Notes: generated from the sequence alone by a model not told the origin. Numbered from the stretch's first letter, positions 9,603 to 18,705 are shown. The stretch: DNA of 64,000 nt from Acinetobacter sp. B51(2017) (GCF_003711395.1 NZ_PJRJ01000003.1:62001-126000); one strand, 5' to 3'. Program-made: numbers and translations.

Positions 9603-9755
9603 GTGAAATTTACATTTAAATACGAGAAGTTGCGCTTTGATCAGGATGAGATTCGCCTCACTGGCCGCTACGCGCACGATTTACCCTGTTTAAGTTCCCA
9701 TTCTGAGCGATTTTTTGCTGGACGTCTTCACGAGGCTAAGGCTTTTATTTTATAG
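9603..9755 (+). CDS. Possible 50-aa protein or gene remnant
   Basis: An open frame from GTG at 9603 to TAG at 9753-9755 encodes a 50-residue polypeptide rich in charged and aromatic residues (begins VKFTFKYEKLRF). Its composition looks protein-like. There is no ribosome-binding site before the GTG and I recognise no family, so it could be a short conserved Acinetobacter protein or the tail of a decayed gene. It lies in the 270-bp gap between the divergent kinase gene and the amidotransferase gene. Confidence 0.3.
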   Translation: MKFTFKYEKLRFDQDEIRLTGRYAHDLPCLSSHSERFFAGRLHEAKAFIL

Positions 9756-9786
9756 TGATCTATTCATGAAATGCCAAGGACCGCTT

Positions 9787-10500
9787 ATGTTTGCTGCTGA
9801 TTTTCCCGATACCGTGTATGCCATTCAGCATGTGGCTTTTGAAGATTTAGGCGCATGGGAAGATGTGCTATATAGCCTTGGGCTACGTGTGCGTTATGTA
9901 GAAGCGGGCGTGGAAGATTTAAGCCGTGCCCTACAACATACTGGTTTAACCGTGATTTTAGGTGGCCCGATTGGCGTCTATGACACGCAAGATTATCCAT
10001 TTTTAGCGCAAGAGATTGAATTATTACAACAACGTTTAGCGGCAGGCCTACCTACTTTGGGTATTTGTTTAGGTGCACAGCTGATTGCACATGCCTTAGG
10101 TGCCAAAGTCTATGCAGGTTCACAAAAAGAAATAGGATGGTCACAACTTACATTGGCTGATCTGCCCCATCATCCATTACAAGCGCTTGACCATGTTGAG
10201 GTATTACATTGGCATGGCGATACTTTTGATTTACCTCAAGGGGCAAGGTTATTGGCGAGCTCTGCGGACTATCCCCATCAGGCTTTTTCAGTCGGTCAAA
10301 ATATTTTAGCCTTACAATTTCATGCCGAAGTCGCCAGTGACGCCTTAGAAAAATGGCTGATTGGTCATACCTGCGAGCTGCGTCAAGCTCAGGTGGCAAT
10401 TGCTGATTTACGTGCCGACAACCAACAATTTGCACCTAAACTTGAAAACGCCTCTCAACAGGTTCTATTACAATTTTTACAGCAATTAACTACAGCTTAA
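9787..10500 (+). CDS. Class I glutamine amidotransferase (GMP-synthase-like)
   Basis: A 237-aa protein from ATG at 9787, chosen because AAGGA sits 6 nt upstream; longer in-frame starts lack a site. It has a class-I GATase triad: nucleophile Cys in LGICLGAQLIAHALGA (about residues 93-108), His in LQFHAEV, with a following Glu two residues later as in the HPE/HxE arrangement. GGPIGVYD supplies the oxyanion-side strand. Such proteins hydrolyse glutamine or a gamma-glutamyl compound; no synthase domain is attached. The stop TAA shares the tetranucleotide TTAA with the stop of the convergent gamma-glutamyltransferase gene, so two gamma-glutamyl-handling enzymes are adjacent. The actual substrate is not determinable from sequence. 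Confidence 0.85.
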   Translation: MFAADFPDTVYAIQHVAFEDLGAWEDVLYSLGLRVRYVEAGVEDLSRALQHTGLTVILGGPIGVYDTQDYPFLAQEIELLQQRLAAGLPTLGICLGAQLIAHALGAKVYAGSQKEIGWSQLTLADLPHHPLQALDHVEVLHWHGDTFDLPQGARLLASSADYPHQAFSVGQNILALQFHAEVASDALEKWLIGHTCELRQAQVAIADLRADNQQFAPKLENASQQVLLQFLQQLTTA

Positions 10501-12431
10501 AGCGCGCCATTGCCTAAGACTAAACCTTCACGGCGCGGATCAACTCCACCCACATAGCGACCATTGGCATCACGGCGAATCGTGGCAATGCCGCTGGTTT
10601 GAGCCCCTTGACTGATACGATGTCCTTTGACCTGTAAAGCAGCCACCAATGCACTTAAATCCAGTTGTGTATTTGAGCCATCGACATTGGTGGTAGCGGA
10701 ATTATTAGCGCCAAAATTGACCAAGTTCGCCGCTTGTTGTGGGTCAAGCTGCCAATCTAAATCGGCCACTAAACTTTTCACCACATATTGAATAATAGCA
10801 GACCCGCCTGGTGAACCTGTGGCGAGGTAAAAATTATTGTCTTTGAGCACCAACATGGGGGTCATGGTACTGCGTGGACGTTTATTGCCCTCTACTCGAT
10901 TGGCCACCCAACGGCCTTGCGCATCTATAGGATTGGCAGCAAAGTCGGTCAATTGATTACTTAGTAAAAAACCATCGACCATATGATAAGAGCCCATACT
11001 ACCCTCAACGGTGGAGGTGACAGATGCCACATTGCCATAAGCATCGACAATGGTAAATTGCGTGGTGCCATTTTCAGGTGTAGCCATCACCCCCTGTGCA
11101 AGACCAAAATCACCTGCTGATGCAGTCCCCATCGAGTGATCTAAATCAATATGTAAGCTACGCAGACGCAAATAATTGGCGTCCAATAAACTGGCTAAAC
11201 CTTGTGCAGGTAAGGCAACAAAGTCGCTATCTGCCACATATAAATCACGGTCAGCATACGCCAAACGCTCTGCTTCGCTGATTAGATGAACTGCCTGTGG
11301 ATGTGGAATTCCACCATCACCTGAAAGTGCGCTGGGTGAATATTGGCTTAAATTATAATGACTGAGTATGCCCAAAGTTTGCGCAACTGCAATCCCACCC
11401 GATGATGGTGGCGGCATGCCACAAACTTGATAATCACGATAATCACTACACACCGCTTGACGTTTTAGGGCTTTATAGTTTGCTAAATCATTGAGCGTCA
11501 TCAAGCTTGGGGTAATAGGCGTCTGTGCGGCATCATCACCAACAGTTTGCTGGGCTTTGGCCACCAAACGTGCCGCAATTGGACCCTGATGTAGGGCATC
11601 GGCACCTTGACGTGCAATGGCAGCTAAGGTCTGAGCATACTCAGGATTGGTCATGCGCTCACCCACTCCGCGCGGTGTACCATCAGGATGAAAAAAGGTA
11701 CGCATCGCATTAGCATCCAAAGCCAACTGATTAGCATTGCTTTGAATGGCTGCGGCTAAGCGCCCTGGAATTTTAAAGCCATCCTCAGCCAAATCAATTG
11801 CATCATCATACAAGCTATGCCATGGCAATTTACCATGCTCTTGATGTGCCAATTCAAACATACGCATGGTACCAGGTACACCAATCGAACGCCCACTGCG
11901 ACGTGCATTGGGTACTGGTGCACTAGAGCTTTCGTCGGCTTGCTCTTGACGGCTTAGATAATAAGGTGTGGCCAAAGCGGGGGCTGTTTCACGCCCATCA
12001 TAAGCACTGACTTGTTTAGTTTTGGCATCAAAATACAGCATAAAGGTACTGCCTGCGATCGTACTCGATTGGGGTTCTACCAGTCCCAATACCGCTTGCA
12101 CTGCAATCGCAGCATCAATTGCCGAACCACCCGCACGTAAAACTTCACAGCCTGCCTTAGTGGCTAAAGGCGTATTGGCCACCACCATATACTGATCTGA
12201 GTGTTTTGCAGTTAAACCCGCACGATAACCAGAAGCAGGTTCAGGTGCCGCAGGATCACCCGCCACATCCGAACCGACCACGACTTGCCCACCATCTACT
12301 GTTTTACTTTGACAACTATAGGGATTTTGATCGACTTTTAAATGTGTGGTTTTTTTATTGTCATCGTTACAGGCGCTCATCAGCAACGCCAATGCACTGA
12401 TACTCATGGCTAAATAGGTTTTTTGCGTCAT
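10497..12431 (-). CDS. ggt: Gamma-glutamyltransferase, lipoprotein form
   Basis: A 644-aa Ntn-hydrolase from ATG at 12431 with GGAG 5 nt upstream. The N-terminus MTQKTYLAMSISALALLMSAC is a lipoprotein signal peptide with lipobox LMSA-C, so the enzyme should be lipid-anchored in the periplasm. The self-cleavage site is the Thr of NGTTQFTIVDAYGN, which becomes the N-terminal nucleophile of the small subunit. The conserved GSPGGSAII segment that shapes the glutamate pocket follows, and PPPSSGGIAVAQ lies in the large subunit. It cleaves gamma-glutamyl bonds of glutathione and related peptides, feeding Cys/Glu salvage. E. coli Ggt is about 580 aa and soluble, so the anchor and low-complexity linker are extra. 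Confidence 0.93.
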   Translation of the reverse strand: MTQKTYLAMSISALALLMSACNDDNKKTTHLKVDQNPYSCQSKTVDGGQVVVGSDVAGDPAAPEPASGYRAGLTAKHSDQYMVVANTPLATKAGCEVLRAGGSAIDAAIAVQAVLGLVEPQSSTIAGSTFMLYFDAKTKQVSAYDGRETAPALATPYYLSRQEQADESSSAPVPNARRSGRSIGVPGTMRMFELAHQEHGKLPWHSLYDDAIDLAEDGFKIPGRLAAAIQSNANQLALDANAMRTFFHPDGTPRGVGERMTNPEYAQTLAAIARQGADALHQGPIAARLVAKAQQTVGDDAAQTPITPSLMTLNDLANYKALKRQAVCSDYRDYQVCGMPPPSSGGIAVAQTLGILSHYNLSQYSPSALSGDGGIPHPQAVHLISEAERLAYADRDLYVADSDFVALPAQGLASLLDANYLRLRSLHIDLDHSMGTASAGDFGLAQGVMATPENGTTQFTIVDAYGNVASVTSTVEGSMGSYHMVDGFLLSNQLTDFAANPIDAQGRWVANRVEGNKRPRSTMTPMLVLKDNNFYLATGSPGGSAIIQYVVKSLVADLDWQLDPQQAANLVNFGANNSATTNVDGSNTQLDLSALVAALQVKGHRISQGAQTSGIATIRRDANGRYVGGVDPRREGLVLGNGAL

Positions 12432-12504
12432 AGTGACTCCATTATTGTTATGCTCAATTTTTTTATTTTTGTCTACAACACCTTGATCATAAAACACTAT
12501 GCAA

Positions 12505-12533
12505 GAAAAAAGCACCCGAAGGTGCTGTTTTTT
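12505..12533 (-). terminator. Intrinsic terminator of the yceI-like gene
   Basis: The stem AGCACC/GGTGCT with a CGAA loop is followed on the minus strand by a U-run. It sits 15 bp after the YceI stop and upstream of ggt. Confidence 0.8.
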
Positions 12534-12547
12534 CGACACGCTGCTGT

Positions 12548-13132
12548 TTATTTTTTAGCAGGTACAGTCGCTTCTGTGGTGATATTCACGGTAATTTTAT
12601 CACCTACATTGGGTACATAAGCCCCAACACCAAAATCTGAACGTTTAAATGATGTCGTGGCATTAAAACCAATCGCAGGCACTTTTAACATACCGTGCTC
12701 GCCTTGTTTGTTTAATACTGCATCCAAGACTACAGGCTTAGTCACATTCTTAATGGTTAAATCACCCGTAATTTTGTATTTATTTTTGCTGACTGCTTGA
12801 ACTTTAGTACTTTTAAAAGTGATGTGAGGATATTTAGCCGCATCAAAAAAGTCCGCGCCTTGTAAATGCTCATCTAAGGCTTTGACGTTGGTATTAATGC
12901 TTGATAGCGGAATACGCACTTGCACCGATGAGTTGGCAGGCTTTGCGTTATCCATCACAATTTGACCTTGAATATTACTAAAGTTGCCAGAAGGTGTTGA
13001 AAAACCAAAGTGATCCCATTGGAATACGGTCGCGGTATGGGTTGGGTCAATGGTATAAGTCACGGGTTTAGCAATAGCAATGCTTGCTGCAGTGGTTAAA
13101 GCCAATCCAAGCGCGATTTTTTGAATGTTCAT
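12548..13132 (-). CDS. YceI-family periplasmic protein
   Basis: A 194-aa protein with a clear Sec signal peptide, probably cleaved after SIAIA (about residue 21). The mature part starts KPVTYTIDPTHTATVFQWDHFGFSTPSG, the usual YceI opening (Y-x-ID-x-xH-S-x-v-xF-x-v-xH). YceI proteins form a lipocalin-like barrel that binds isoprenoid chains; some are induced by alkaline pH or osmotic stress. The sequence ends in a Lys-rich tail. The ribosome-binding site GAGGAAG precedes the ATG. The ligand is unknown. The gene is monocistronic, with its own terminator. Confidence 0.9.
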   Translation of the reverse strand: MNIQKIALGLALTTAASIAIAKPVTYTIDPTHTATVFQWDHFGFSTPSGNFSNIQGQIVMDNAKPANSSVQVRIPLSSINTNVKALDEHLQGADFFDAAKYPHITFKSTKVQAVSKNKYKITGDLTIKNVTKPVVLDAVLNKQGEHGMLKVPAIGFNATTSFKRSDFGVGAYVPNVGDKITVNITTEATVPAKK

Positions 13133-13263
13133 ATTTTCTTCCTCAATAACATAGGCTCTAATGTATAGATTTTGGTTTTTTTACATCCTAGAAGATAGAA
13201 CAGATTGTTGCAGCTTTGGAACGCTATATTGTTAATTAATGCAAACGACACAACATTCTATAT

Positions 13264-13288
13264 AAAAAAAGGGCGGCTCACGCCTCCC
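13264..13288 (-). terminator. Intrinsic terminator of the small gene at 13303
   Basis: On the minus strand GGGAGGC-GTGA-GCCGCCC (one internal mismatch) is followed by seven U. It is 15 bp past the stop codon. The rest of the 13133-13302 gap shows nothing else. Confidence 0.7.
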
Positions 13289-13302
13289 TTCTCTTGTATC
13301 AT

Positions 13303-13530
13303 CTACAGCTTTTCAACCAAAATTCGATCAATCTGCTTTAAACCCGTGTGCTTTTCACGGTTTTTACGGCGTACTTTAATTTGTTTTTCTTCCGCCATAC
13401 TATCTAATAACAATTCAACTGCCACCATGGCTTCAAGTGGTAAGTCTTCACCAATCCACTTTTGTTCGCCTGCATCCATTAACGTAATTTCATCACTAAT
13501 TTGCTCATATAAACTCATTGCCTTACTCAC
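13303..13530 (-). CDS. Small acidic/basic protein of unknown function
   Basis: Seventy-five residues from GTG at 13530, or 71 from ATG at 13518 (MSLYEQISDEI). The choice is uncertain because AAGG is only 2 nt from the ATG. The first half is acidic and helical (EQISDEITLMDAGEQKWIG, then AVELLLDSMAEE). The second half is strongly basic (KVRRKNREKH). There is no signal peptide, membrane segment or recognised domain. The distribution suggests a nucleic-acid- or protein-binding adaptor, but this is only inference. It has its own terminator and sits downstream of tkt, separated from it by the tkt terminator. Confidence 0.6.
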   Translation of the reverse strand: MSKAMSLYEQISDEITLMDAGEQKWIGEDLPLEAMVAVELLLDSMAEEKQIKVRRKNREKHTGLKQIDRILVEKL

Positions 13531-13582
13531 TTCTGTTCTGAATCACGAGATGATGTTGAAAACATGTCCAACACCTTTAAAA

Positions 13583-13616
13583 ATAAAAAGACGCCCCAAA
13601 ACTGGGACGCCTTTTA
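13583..13616 (-). terminator. Intrinsic terminator of tkt
   Basis: On the minus strand AGGCGTCCC and GGGGCGTCT pair (two G-U wobbles) around an AGTTTT loop, followed by a U-rich tail. It starts 20 bp after the tkt stop. Confidence 0.8.
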
Positions 13617-13635
13617 AAGCTATTTAATCAGTTGA

Positions 13636-15624
13636 TTAAGCAGTAATTTCTTTTACCGCAGCCACAACTGCTTCTGTTGTAATTCCAAAGTGTTGGAATA
13701 AGTCTTTTGCAGGTGCAGATTCACCGTATGTGGTCATACCGATCACACGACCGTCTAAACCTACAAACTTCCACCAGTAGTCAACGTGAGCTGCTTCAAC
13801 CGCAACACGCGCACGAATGTTAGATGGCAGTACAACTTCACGATACGCTGCATCTTGTTTTACGAATTCTTCAGCACATGGCATAGAAACAACACGTACA
13901 CCTTCTAACTGTGCATAAGCTTCCATTGCAAGAGAAACTTCAGAACCTGTTGCAATGATGATTGCTTTGAGTTCGCCTTTTTCTTTAGCCAATACATAAC
14001 CACCTTTAGCAACATCAGCAATTTGAGCATCAGTACGCGCTTGGAATGGTAAGTTTTGACGAGAGAAGATCAACGCAGTTGGACCTTCAGAACGTGTTAA
14101 CGCAGATTTCCAAGAAATTGCCGCTTCAACCGTGTCACATGGACGCCAAGTGTTTAAGTTTGGTGTACCACGTAAAGACGCGATTTGTTCAATTGGTTGG
14201 TGTGTCGGACCGTCTTCACCTAAACCGATTGAATCATGCGTGTAAACATGAATCACACGTTGCTTCATGAGTGCAGACATACGTACTGCATTACGTGCAT
14301 ATTCCATGAACATCAAGAATGTTGCAACATAAGGAATGAAACCACCGTGAAGTGCTACACCGTTCGCGATTGCAGTCATACCAAATTCACGTACGCCATA
14401 GTGGACATAGTTACCTGCCGCATTGTCTTGAACGCCTTGTGCGCCTTTCCAAAGTGTAAGGTTAGAACCTGCAAGATCGGCAGAACCACCTAAGATTTCA
14501 GATAACATTGGTGCAAACGCTTGAATCGCAGCTTGGCTGGCTTTACGAGTCGCTACGGTTTCCGCTTTTGCATTGACTTCAGCAATATACGCATCTGCTT
14601 TCGCCACGAAGTCTGCAGGCAATTCACCAGATAAACGACGTTTTAGATCAGCGGCTTCAGTTGGGTATTTTGCAGCATATGCAGCAAATGTTTCATTCCA
14701 AGCTGCTTCTGCTTGTGAACCTTTTTCTTTGGCATCCCACGCTGCATAAACGTCAGCAGGAATTTCAAATGGACCTTCAGTCCAACCTAAGGCTTCACGT
14801 GTTAACGCGATTTCATCGTTACCGAGTGGTGCACCGTGGCAATCTTCTTTACCTTGTTTGTTTGGTGAACCTAAACCAATAATCGTTTTACAGATAATGA
14901 TCGTTGGTTTTTTAGTTTCAGCTTTCGCTTGTAAAGTTGCTGCACGTAATGCGTCTGCATCGTGACCATCAACTTTAATCACTTGCCAGCCGTAAGCTTG
15001 GAAACGCTGCTCTGTATCGTCAGAGAACCAACCTTCAACTTCACCGTCAATTGAAATACCGTTGTCATCGTAGTAAGCAATTAACTTACCTAAACCTAAA
15101 GTACCTGCAAGTGAACATGCTTCGTGAGAAACACCTTCCATTAAACAGCCATCACCTAAGAAGCAGTAAGTGAAGTGATCAACAACGCTGATGTCTTCTT
15201 TGTTGAACTGTGCCGCTAACGTTTTTTCAGCCAAAGCAAAACCAACAGCATTGGCAATACCTTGACCAAGTGGACCAGTCGTTGTTTCAATACCTGGTGC
15301 ATAGCCCAATTCTGGGTGACCTGGTGTTTTTGAGTGCAATTGACGGAATGATTTTAGATCTTCAATTGAAAGATCATAGCCCGTTAAATGAAGTAATGCG
15401 TATTGCAGCATAGAACCATGGCCGTTAGACAATACAAAACGGTCGCGGTTTGCCCAATTTGGGTTGCTTGGGTTGTGGCTTAAAAATTCACGCCAAACCA
15501 CGTCAGCGATATCTGCCATCCCCATTGGCGCACCTGGATGGCCTGAGTTTGCTTTTTGCACAGCATCCATTGCTAATACACGAATTGCGTTGGCAATACG
15601 ACGTTCATTCAGTGGGGTCGTCAT
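13636..15624 (-). CDS. tkt: Transketolase
   Basis: A 662-aa thiamine-diphosphate enzyme of normal length (E. coli TktA 663 aa). It moves two-carbon ketol units between sugar phosphates in the non-oxidative pentose phosphate pathway. Signatures are [12 protein letters not shown] at the N-terminus, the ThDP/Mg motif GDGCLMEG...NGISIDG (GDG...N), HGAPLG, and [19 protein letters not shown] with the conserved Glu and [11 protein letters not shown] in the pyrimidine domain. It is cytosolic. It is divergent from metK across an unusually long intergenic region that contains a terminator between the tkt start and any distal upstream promoter. Confidence 0.97.
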   Translation of the reverse strand: MTTPLNERRIANAIRVLAMDAVQKANSGHPGAPMGMADIADVVWREFLSHNPSNPNWANRDRFVLSNGHGSMLQYALLHLTGYDLSIEDLKSFRQLHSKTPGHPELGYAPGIETTTGPLGQGIANAVGFALAEKTLAAQFNKEDISVVDHFTYCFLGDGCLMEGVSHEACSLAGTLGLGKLIAYYDDNGISIDGEVEGWFSDDTEQRFQAYGWQVIKVDGHDADALRAATLQAKAETKKPTIIICKTIIGLGSPNKQGKEDCHGAPLGNDEIALTREALGWTEGPFEIPADVYAAWDAKEKGSQAEAAWNETFAAYAAKYPTEAADLKRRLSGELPADFVAKADAYIAEVNAKAETVATRKASQAAIQAFAPMLSEILGGSADLAGSNLTLWKGAQGVQDNAAGNYVHYGVREFGMTAIANGVALHGGFIPYVATFLMFMEYARNAVRMSALMKQRVIHVYTHDSIGLGEDGPTHQPIEQIASLRGTPNLNTWRPCDTVEAAISWKSALTRSEGPTALIFSRQNLPFQARTDAQIADVAKGGYVLAKEKGELKAIIIATGSEVSLAMEAYAQLEGVRVVSMPCAEEFVKQDAAYREVVLPSNIRARVAVEAAHVDYWWKFVGLDGRVIGMTTYGESAPAKDLFQHFGITTEAVVAAVKEITA

Positions 15625-15692
15625 AGGTCAGAGTCCAAATTATCTGTTAAAAAGAACATGAATCAAAATTCAAAACTGCCGTATATTGTCTT

Positions 15693-15721
15693 AAAAAAAT
15701 GCCAAGGGGTAAAGCCTTAGC
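15693..15721 (-). terminator. Intrinsic terminator upstream of tkt (end of a leader or small RNA)
   Basis: On the minus strand GCTAAGG/CCTTGGC (7 bp, one wobble, 7-nt loop) is followed by ATTTTTTT. It lies 69 bp before the tkt start codon and points toward tkt, so it would stop transcription arriving from upstream rather than end any annotated gene. Confidence 0.7.
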
Positions 15722-15885
15722 GTCTAGATTTCAAGATTTATTACAGTGATTGAAAGTAATTATGGTTGCAAATGCTACTTTTCCAAGTCCTGCCTTAGAT
15801 TTTTTAGGCACAAGGTCGGGTTTCAACCCTAATAGACCCTATTCTAGTGACCATTTTTTACACTAAAAACACCCCTATAATGAAT
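15700..15885 (-). ncRNA. Candidate small RNA or attenuator leader upstream of tkt
   Basis: The minus strand between the A/T-rich block near 15880 and the terminator at 15693 would give an RNA of roughly 180 nt with no open frame of note. It contains local hairpins: GGGTT-GAA-ACCC near 15820, and TGCCT...AGGCA near 15795-15810, extended by CCTTG/GGACTTGG-type pairing. It could be an independent small RNA or a transcription-attenuation leader for tkt. I do not recognise it as 6S, tmRNA, SRP RNA or RNase P RNA. The promoter and exact 5' end are guesses. Confidence 0.3.
15876..15881 (+). promoter_or_regulatory. Possible -10 box facing metK
   Basis: A perfect TATAAT hexamer on the plus strand, 405 bp before metK and about 150 bp before the plus-strand terminator at 16028. 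The -35 region is only a T-run, so the promoter is weakly supported. If used, it would make a short RNA of about 175 nt ending near 16063. Confidence 0.3.
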
Positions 15886-16027
15886 TTTATTCATGTTGAA
15901 TCACAACACATGAAATTACAGATATTTTTCTCCGTCCTTTTCATCCAACCTACAGCCGAACATGAGGGTCAACTGCGAGTAGGACATACACAATTTAAAC
16001 GATATACTTAATTTTGTTGAGTTTATT

Positions 16028-16065
16028 AAAAAAAACCACACAAAGCTTTGGTTTTTTTATTTTTT
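16028..16065. terminator. Intrinsic terminator between tkt and metK, not linked to a known gene
   Basis: AAAAACCA pairs with TGGTTTTT around a 10-nt loop, with an A-run before and a long T-run after, so it is functional-looking in both directions. It lies 216 bp upstream of the metK start. No coding gene ends here, which argues that a non-coding transcript does. The remaining 16066-16280 is the presumed metK promoter region; no SAM riboswitch class is recognisable in it. Confidence 0.65.
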
Positions 16066-16280
16066 AGCCTTTAATTAAAACATTGGCTGATTTTGTTGCA
16101 ATTGGGTAATTTGCATCAAAATCTGACTTTTTAGCTCCGCTTATCAGTTTTTCTAATCAATATATCCAATAAAAAGCGATGAAATTGAAATAAATTCAGG
16201 CATTTTCACATTCTAGAACTAGTCCAAAAGTCTAAGTCGATGTAACATATCGCGTCTTTTAATTTAACTGTGATAGGACT

Positions 16281-17447
16281 ATGCGCGAGTACGCTGTATT
16301 TACCTCGGAATCTGTAAGCGAAGGCCATCCAGATAAAATGGCTGACCAAATCAGTGATGCCATTTTGGATGCAATTTTAAAACAAGATCCATACGCACGT
16401 GTTGCTTGTGAAACACTGGTAAAAACGGGTGCTGTTGTACTTGCCGGTGAAATCACAACCACTGCCAACGTCGATTTTGAAGCGATTGTACGTAATACCG
16501 TCAATGGTATTGGTTACCACCATTCAGATTTAGGTTTTGATGGTTCAACCTGTGCTGTGATTAACATGATTGGTAAGCAATCACCAGAAATCGCACAAGG
16601 TGTAGACCGTCAAAAACCTGAAGATCAAGGTGCGGGTGACCAAGGCTTGATGTTTGGTTACGCAAGCCGTGAAACAGATGTCCTCATGCCTGCGCCAATT
16701 TCTTATGCGCATCGATTAATGGAAAAACAAGCTGAATTACGCAAACAAGGTAAATTGGCTTGGTTACGTCCAGATGCGAAAAGTCAGGTGACCTTTGCTT
16801 ATGAAAATGGCAAACCTGTACGTTTAGATGCTGTAGTTTTATCAACACAACATGACCCTAAAATTACTCAAGCACAGCTTAAAGAAGCCGTAATTGAAGA
16901 AATCGTCAAGAAAGTCATTCCTGCGGATATGTTCCATGCGGGTACTAAATTCCATATCAACCCAACAGGTATGTTTGTGATTGGCGGCCCTGTAGGTGAC
17001 TGTGGTTTAACAGGTCGTAAAATTATTGTTGACACTTACGGCGGTATGGCGCGTCACGGTGGCGGTGCATTCTCTGGTAAAGATCCATCGAAAGTTGACC
17101 GTTCTGCGGCATATGCAGGTCGTTATGTTGCAAAAAACATTGTTGCAGCTGGCCTTGCTGATAAATGTGAAATTCAAGTGTCTTATGCCATTGGTGTTGC
17201 TGAACCAACATCTATTTCGATCAATACCTTTAATACTGCTAAAGTATCAGAAGACTTGATTATTGCTTTGGTCCGTGAACACTTTGACTTACGTCCATAC
17301 GGTATTACTCGTATGCTTGATTTGATTCAACCGATGTACCAACAAACTGCATCTTATGGTCACTTTGGCCGTGAAGGTTCAGATACTGCATTTACTTGGG
17401 AAAAAACAGATAAAGCTGAAGCGTTACGCGCCTCTGCTGGTCTGTAA
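16281..17447 (+). CDS. metK: S-adenosylmethionine synthetase
   Basis: A 388-aa enzyme that makes S-adenosylmethionine from methionine and ATP, of normal size for the family (E. coli MetK 384 aa). Signatures: [14 protein letters not shown] at the start (ATP/Mg site), [12 protein letters not shown] (the GAGDQG hexapeptide), and [19 protein letters not shown] (P-loop-like GGGAFSGKD). It is cytosolic and works as a tetramer. It is preceded by AGGA close to the ATG and followed by a strong bidirectional terminator shared with the zinc-ribbon gene. It is a monocistronic unit. Confidence 0.98.
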   Translation: MREYAVFTSESVSEGHPDKMADQISDAILDAILKQDPYARVACETLVKTGAVVLAGEITTTANVDFEAIVRNTVNGIGYHHSDLGFDGSTCAVINMIGKQSPEIAQGVDRQKPEDQGAGDQGLMFGYASRETDVLMPAPISYAHRLMEKQAELRKQGKLAWLRPDAKSQVTFAYENGKPVRLDAVVLSTQHDPKITQAQLKEAVIEEIVKKVIPADMFHAGTKFHINPTGMFVIGGPVGDCGLTGRKIIVDTYGGMARHGGGAFSGKDPSKVDRSAAYAGRYVAKNIVAAGLADKCEIQVSYAIGVAEPTSISINTFNTAKVSEDLIIALVREHFDLRPYGITRMLDLIQPMYQQTASYGHFGREGSDTAFTWEKTDKAEALRASAGL

Positions 17448-17457
17448 TTTCTATAAA

Positions 17458-17488
17458 AAAAAGCCCGCAATTGCGGGCTTTTTTTTAT
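17458..17488. terminator. Bidirectional intrinsic terminator of metK and the zinc-ribbon gene
   Basis: The stem AAGCCCGC/GCGGGCTT with an AATT loop is flanked by A- and T-runs. Confidence 0.88.
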
Positions 17489-17742
17489 GATTCTGGCGTT
17501 TTATTGTGATCAAAAGTCAGCACTTCAAATAAACTTTGCTGTTCAGGTACAATAGGTTGGTCATGCTGTAAATAGGCATGTACCAATTTTAAGGCAATGA
17601 CTAAGGCTAAACAGGTTAAAATACAAAATATCCAAAATCCAAACGGGCTCTTGATTTGATGTGAACCGCAGTTTGGGCAAGTGTGTGCATCTGCATTTAC
17701 CGTATGATCACAACATGCACAATGATATTGATAACGCAGCAT
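17485..17742 (-). CDS. Zinc-ribbon membrane protein of unknown function
   Basis: Eighty-five residues from ATG at 17742, chosen for its near-perfect ribosome-binding site (AGGAGG, 6-7 nt spacing); a longer frame upstream lacks one. Two Cys pairs, CACC and CPNCG, form a rubredoxin-like zinc ribbon in the first 27 residues (HCACCDHTVNADAHTCPNCG). One transmembrane helix follows (about residues 34-56, GFWIFCILTCLALVIALKLV), then a hydrophilic tail. The topology suggests a cytoplasmic zinc ribbon anchored in the inner membrane. No partner is evident from the neighbours. Confidence 0.75.
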   Translation of the reverse strand: MLRYQYHCACCDHTVNADAHTCPNCGSHQIKSPFGFWIFCILTCLALVIALKLVHAYLQHDQPIVPEQQSLFEVLTFDHNKTPES

Positions 17743-17851
17743 AGGTATCCTCCTATTTGACTGACCTTGATGAGAATTGTGCCACGCTTTACAGCGTATT
17801 TTTGTGACACTTTGTAGCAATCTTTTGTTTTAAATTTGTAAGGATTTTCTT

Positions 17852-18031
17852 ATGGTTCAATTGATTAAAAAAGGCGGCTTACGTGAGCGCGCCAATCGCA
17901 GTCAGCGCTATCAAGGTTCTGAAAATAGCATCACTACTTTAAATCCAAATCGCTATAAACAACAGCATCCAAGACAAAGTGAGTCAGAGCAGAAGGTTGA
18001 ACATGCTCCACGCCCAGACGCACTAAAATAA
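17852..18031 (+). CDS. 59-aa basic, Gln/Arg-rich small protein
   Basis: An ATG at 17852 preceded by AAGGA (7-nt spacing) opens a 59-codon frame ending TAA at 18029-18031. The protein is highly hydrophilic (MVQLIKKGGLRERANRSQRY..., with NPNRYKQQHPRQSESEQK), basic, and lacks hydrophobic core segments, so it is probably disordered or nucleic-acid-associated. Its 3' end overlaps the convergent LysE gene by 9 bp. The clean ribosome-binding site makes a real gene likely. No family is recognised. Confidence 0.6.
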   Translation: MVQLIKKGGLRERANRSQRYQGSENSITTLNPNRYKQQHPRQSESEQKVEHAPRPDALK

Positions 18032-18655
18032 TTGCAGTGCATCCCACCATAACCAGAGCGCAAAGATTAAAAACAGTGCACCAGAGATAATATCGATATA
18101 ACTGCCCGAGCGCTGATATAAGGCTTTAATTTTGGGTAGCGATAAAATCAGCATAAACAAGACAAAGGTTAAAAACGTTTGCAGCGGAATTAAAATCGCC
18201 AATTGCGTTTTTAAACTGGCGCTGGCCGATGACGATAAGGCCAAAGAAAATACACTACTAAAGTAAATTAAGGTTTTTGGATTAGATAAGTTAGTGAATA
18301 AACCCAATAAAAAGTAATTTTTTGGCGTGTGAGTAGCCGTATCCTCAGTGAACTGCGCAGCTGTATTTAGACTTTTTAAACCACCTTGTAACATGGCATA
18401 GCCCATTTTAGCTAAAAAAAATCCCCCCAATAACATTAACACTTGCTGAATCCATGGCCATTGCTGCATAAGTACAGTAAAACCCGCCAGTGTGAGTAAG
18501 ACCCACACCACGATCCCTAAAGAAATACCCGCAATAATATTTAGAGTATTACGACGTGTGGTTGAGGCAGCGCTTTTAGCGATTAATAACACATCAGGGC
18601 CAGGACTTAACTGAGCCACAAAATGTAGCAAACTAATGGTCAGCAATAAGGACAT
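18023..18655 (-). CDS. LysE/RhtB-family amino-acid exporter
   Basis: A 210-aa inner-membrane protein with six hydrophobic segments. The N-terminus LLHFVAQLSPGPDVLLIAKSA carries the LysE/RhtB signature (a-x-x-PGPd-x-x-v), and GLFTNLSNPKTLIYFSSVF matches the conserved G-x-x-x-NL-x-NPK motif. The family exports amino acids such as threonine, homoserine or lysine using the proton gradient. The substrate cannot be assigned. The fxsA terminator lies just upstream, so this is a separate unit. Confidence 0.9.
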   Translation of the reverse strand: MSLLLTISLLHFVAQLSPGPDVLLIAKSAASTTRRNTLNIIAGISLGIVVWVLLTLAGFTVLMQQWPWIQQVLMLLGGFFLAKMGYAMLQGGLKSLNTAAQFTEDTATHTPKNYFLLGLFTNLSNPKTLIYFSSVFSLALSSSASASLKTQLAILIPLQTFLTFVLFMLILSLPKIKALYQRSGSYIDIISGALFLIFALWLWWDALQLF

Positions 18656-18705
18656 AACTCAAAAAATTCGTATAAAAGTTGGCAAGATTATACGCGCAGT
18701 CGGCA

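Noticed and set aside
15900-16020. CsrB/RsmZ-type CsrA-sponge RNA
   Set aside because: A few GGA motifs occur on the minus strand, but too few, and not clearly in hairpin loops, to make the call.
16066-16280. SAM riboswitch upstream of metK
   Set aside because: I could not recognise the conserved core of any SAM riboswitch class; only a terminator further upstream and AT-rich promoter sequence are present.
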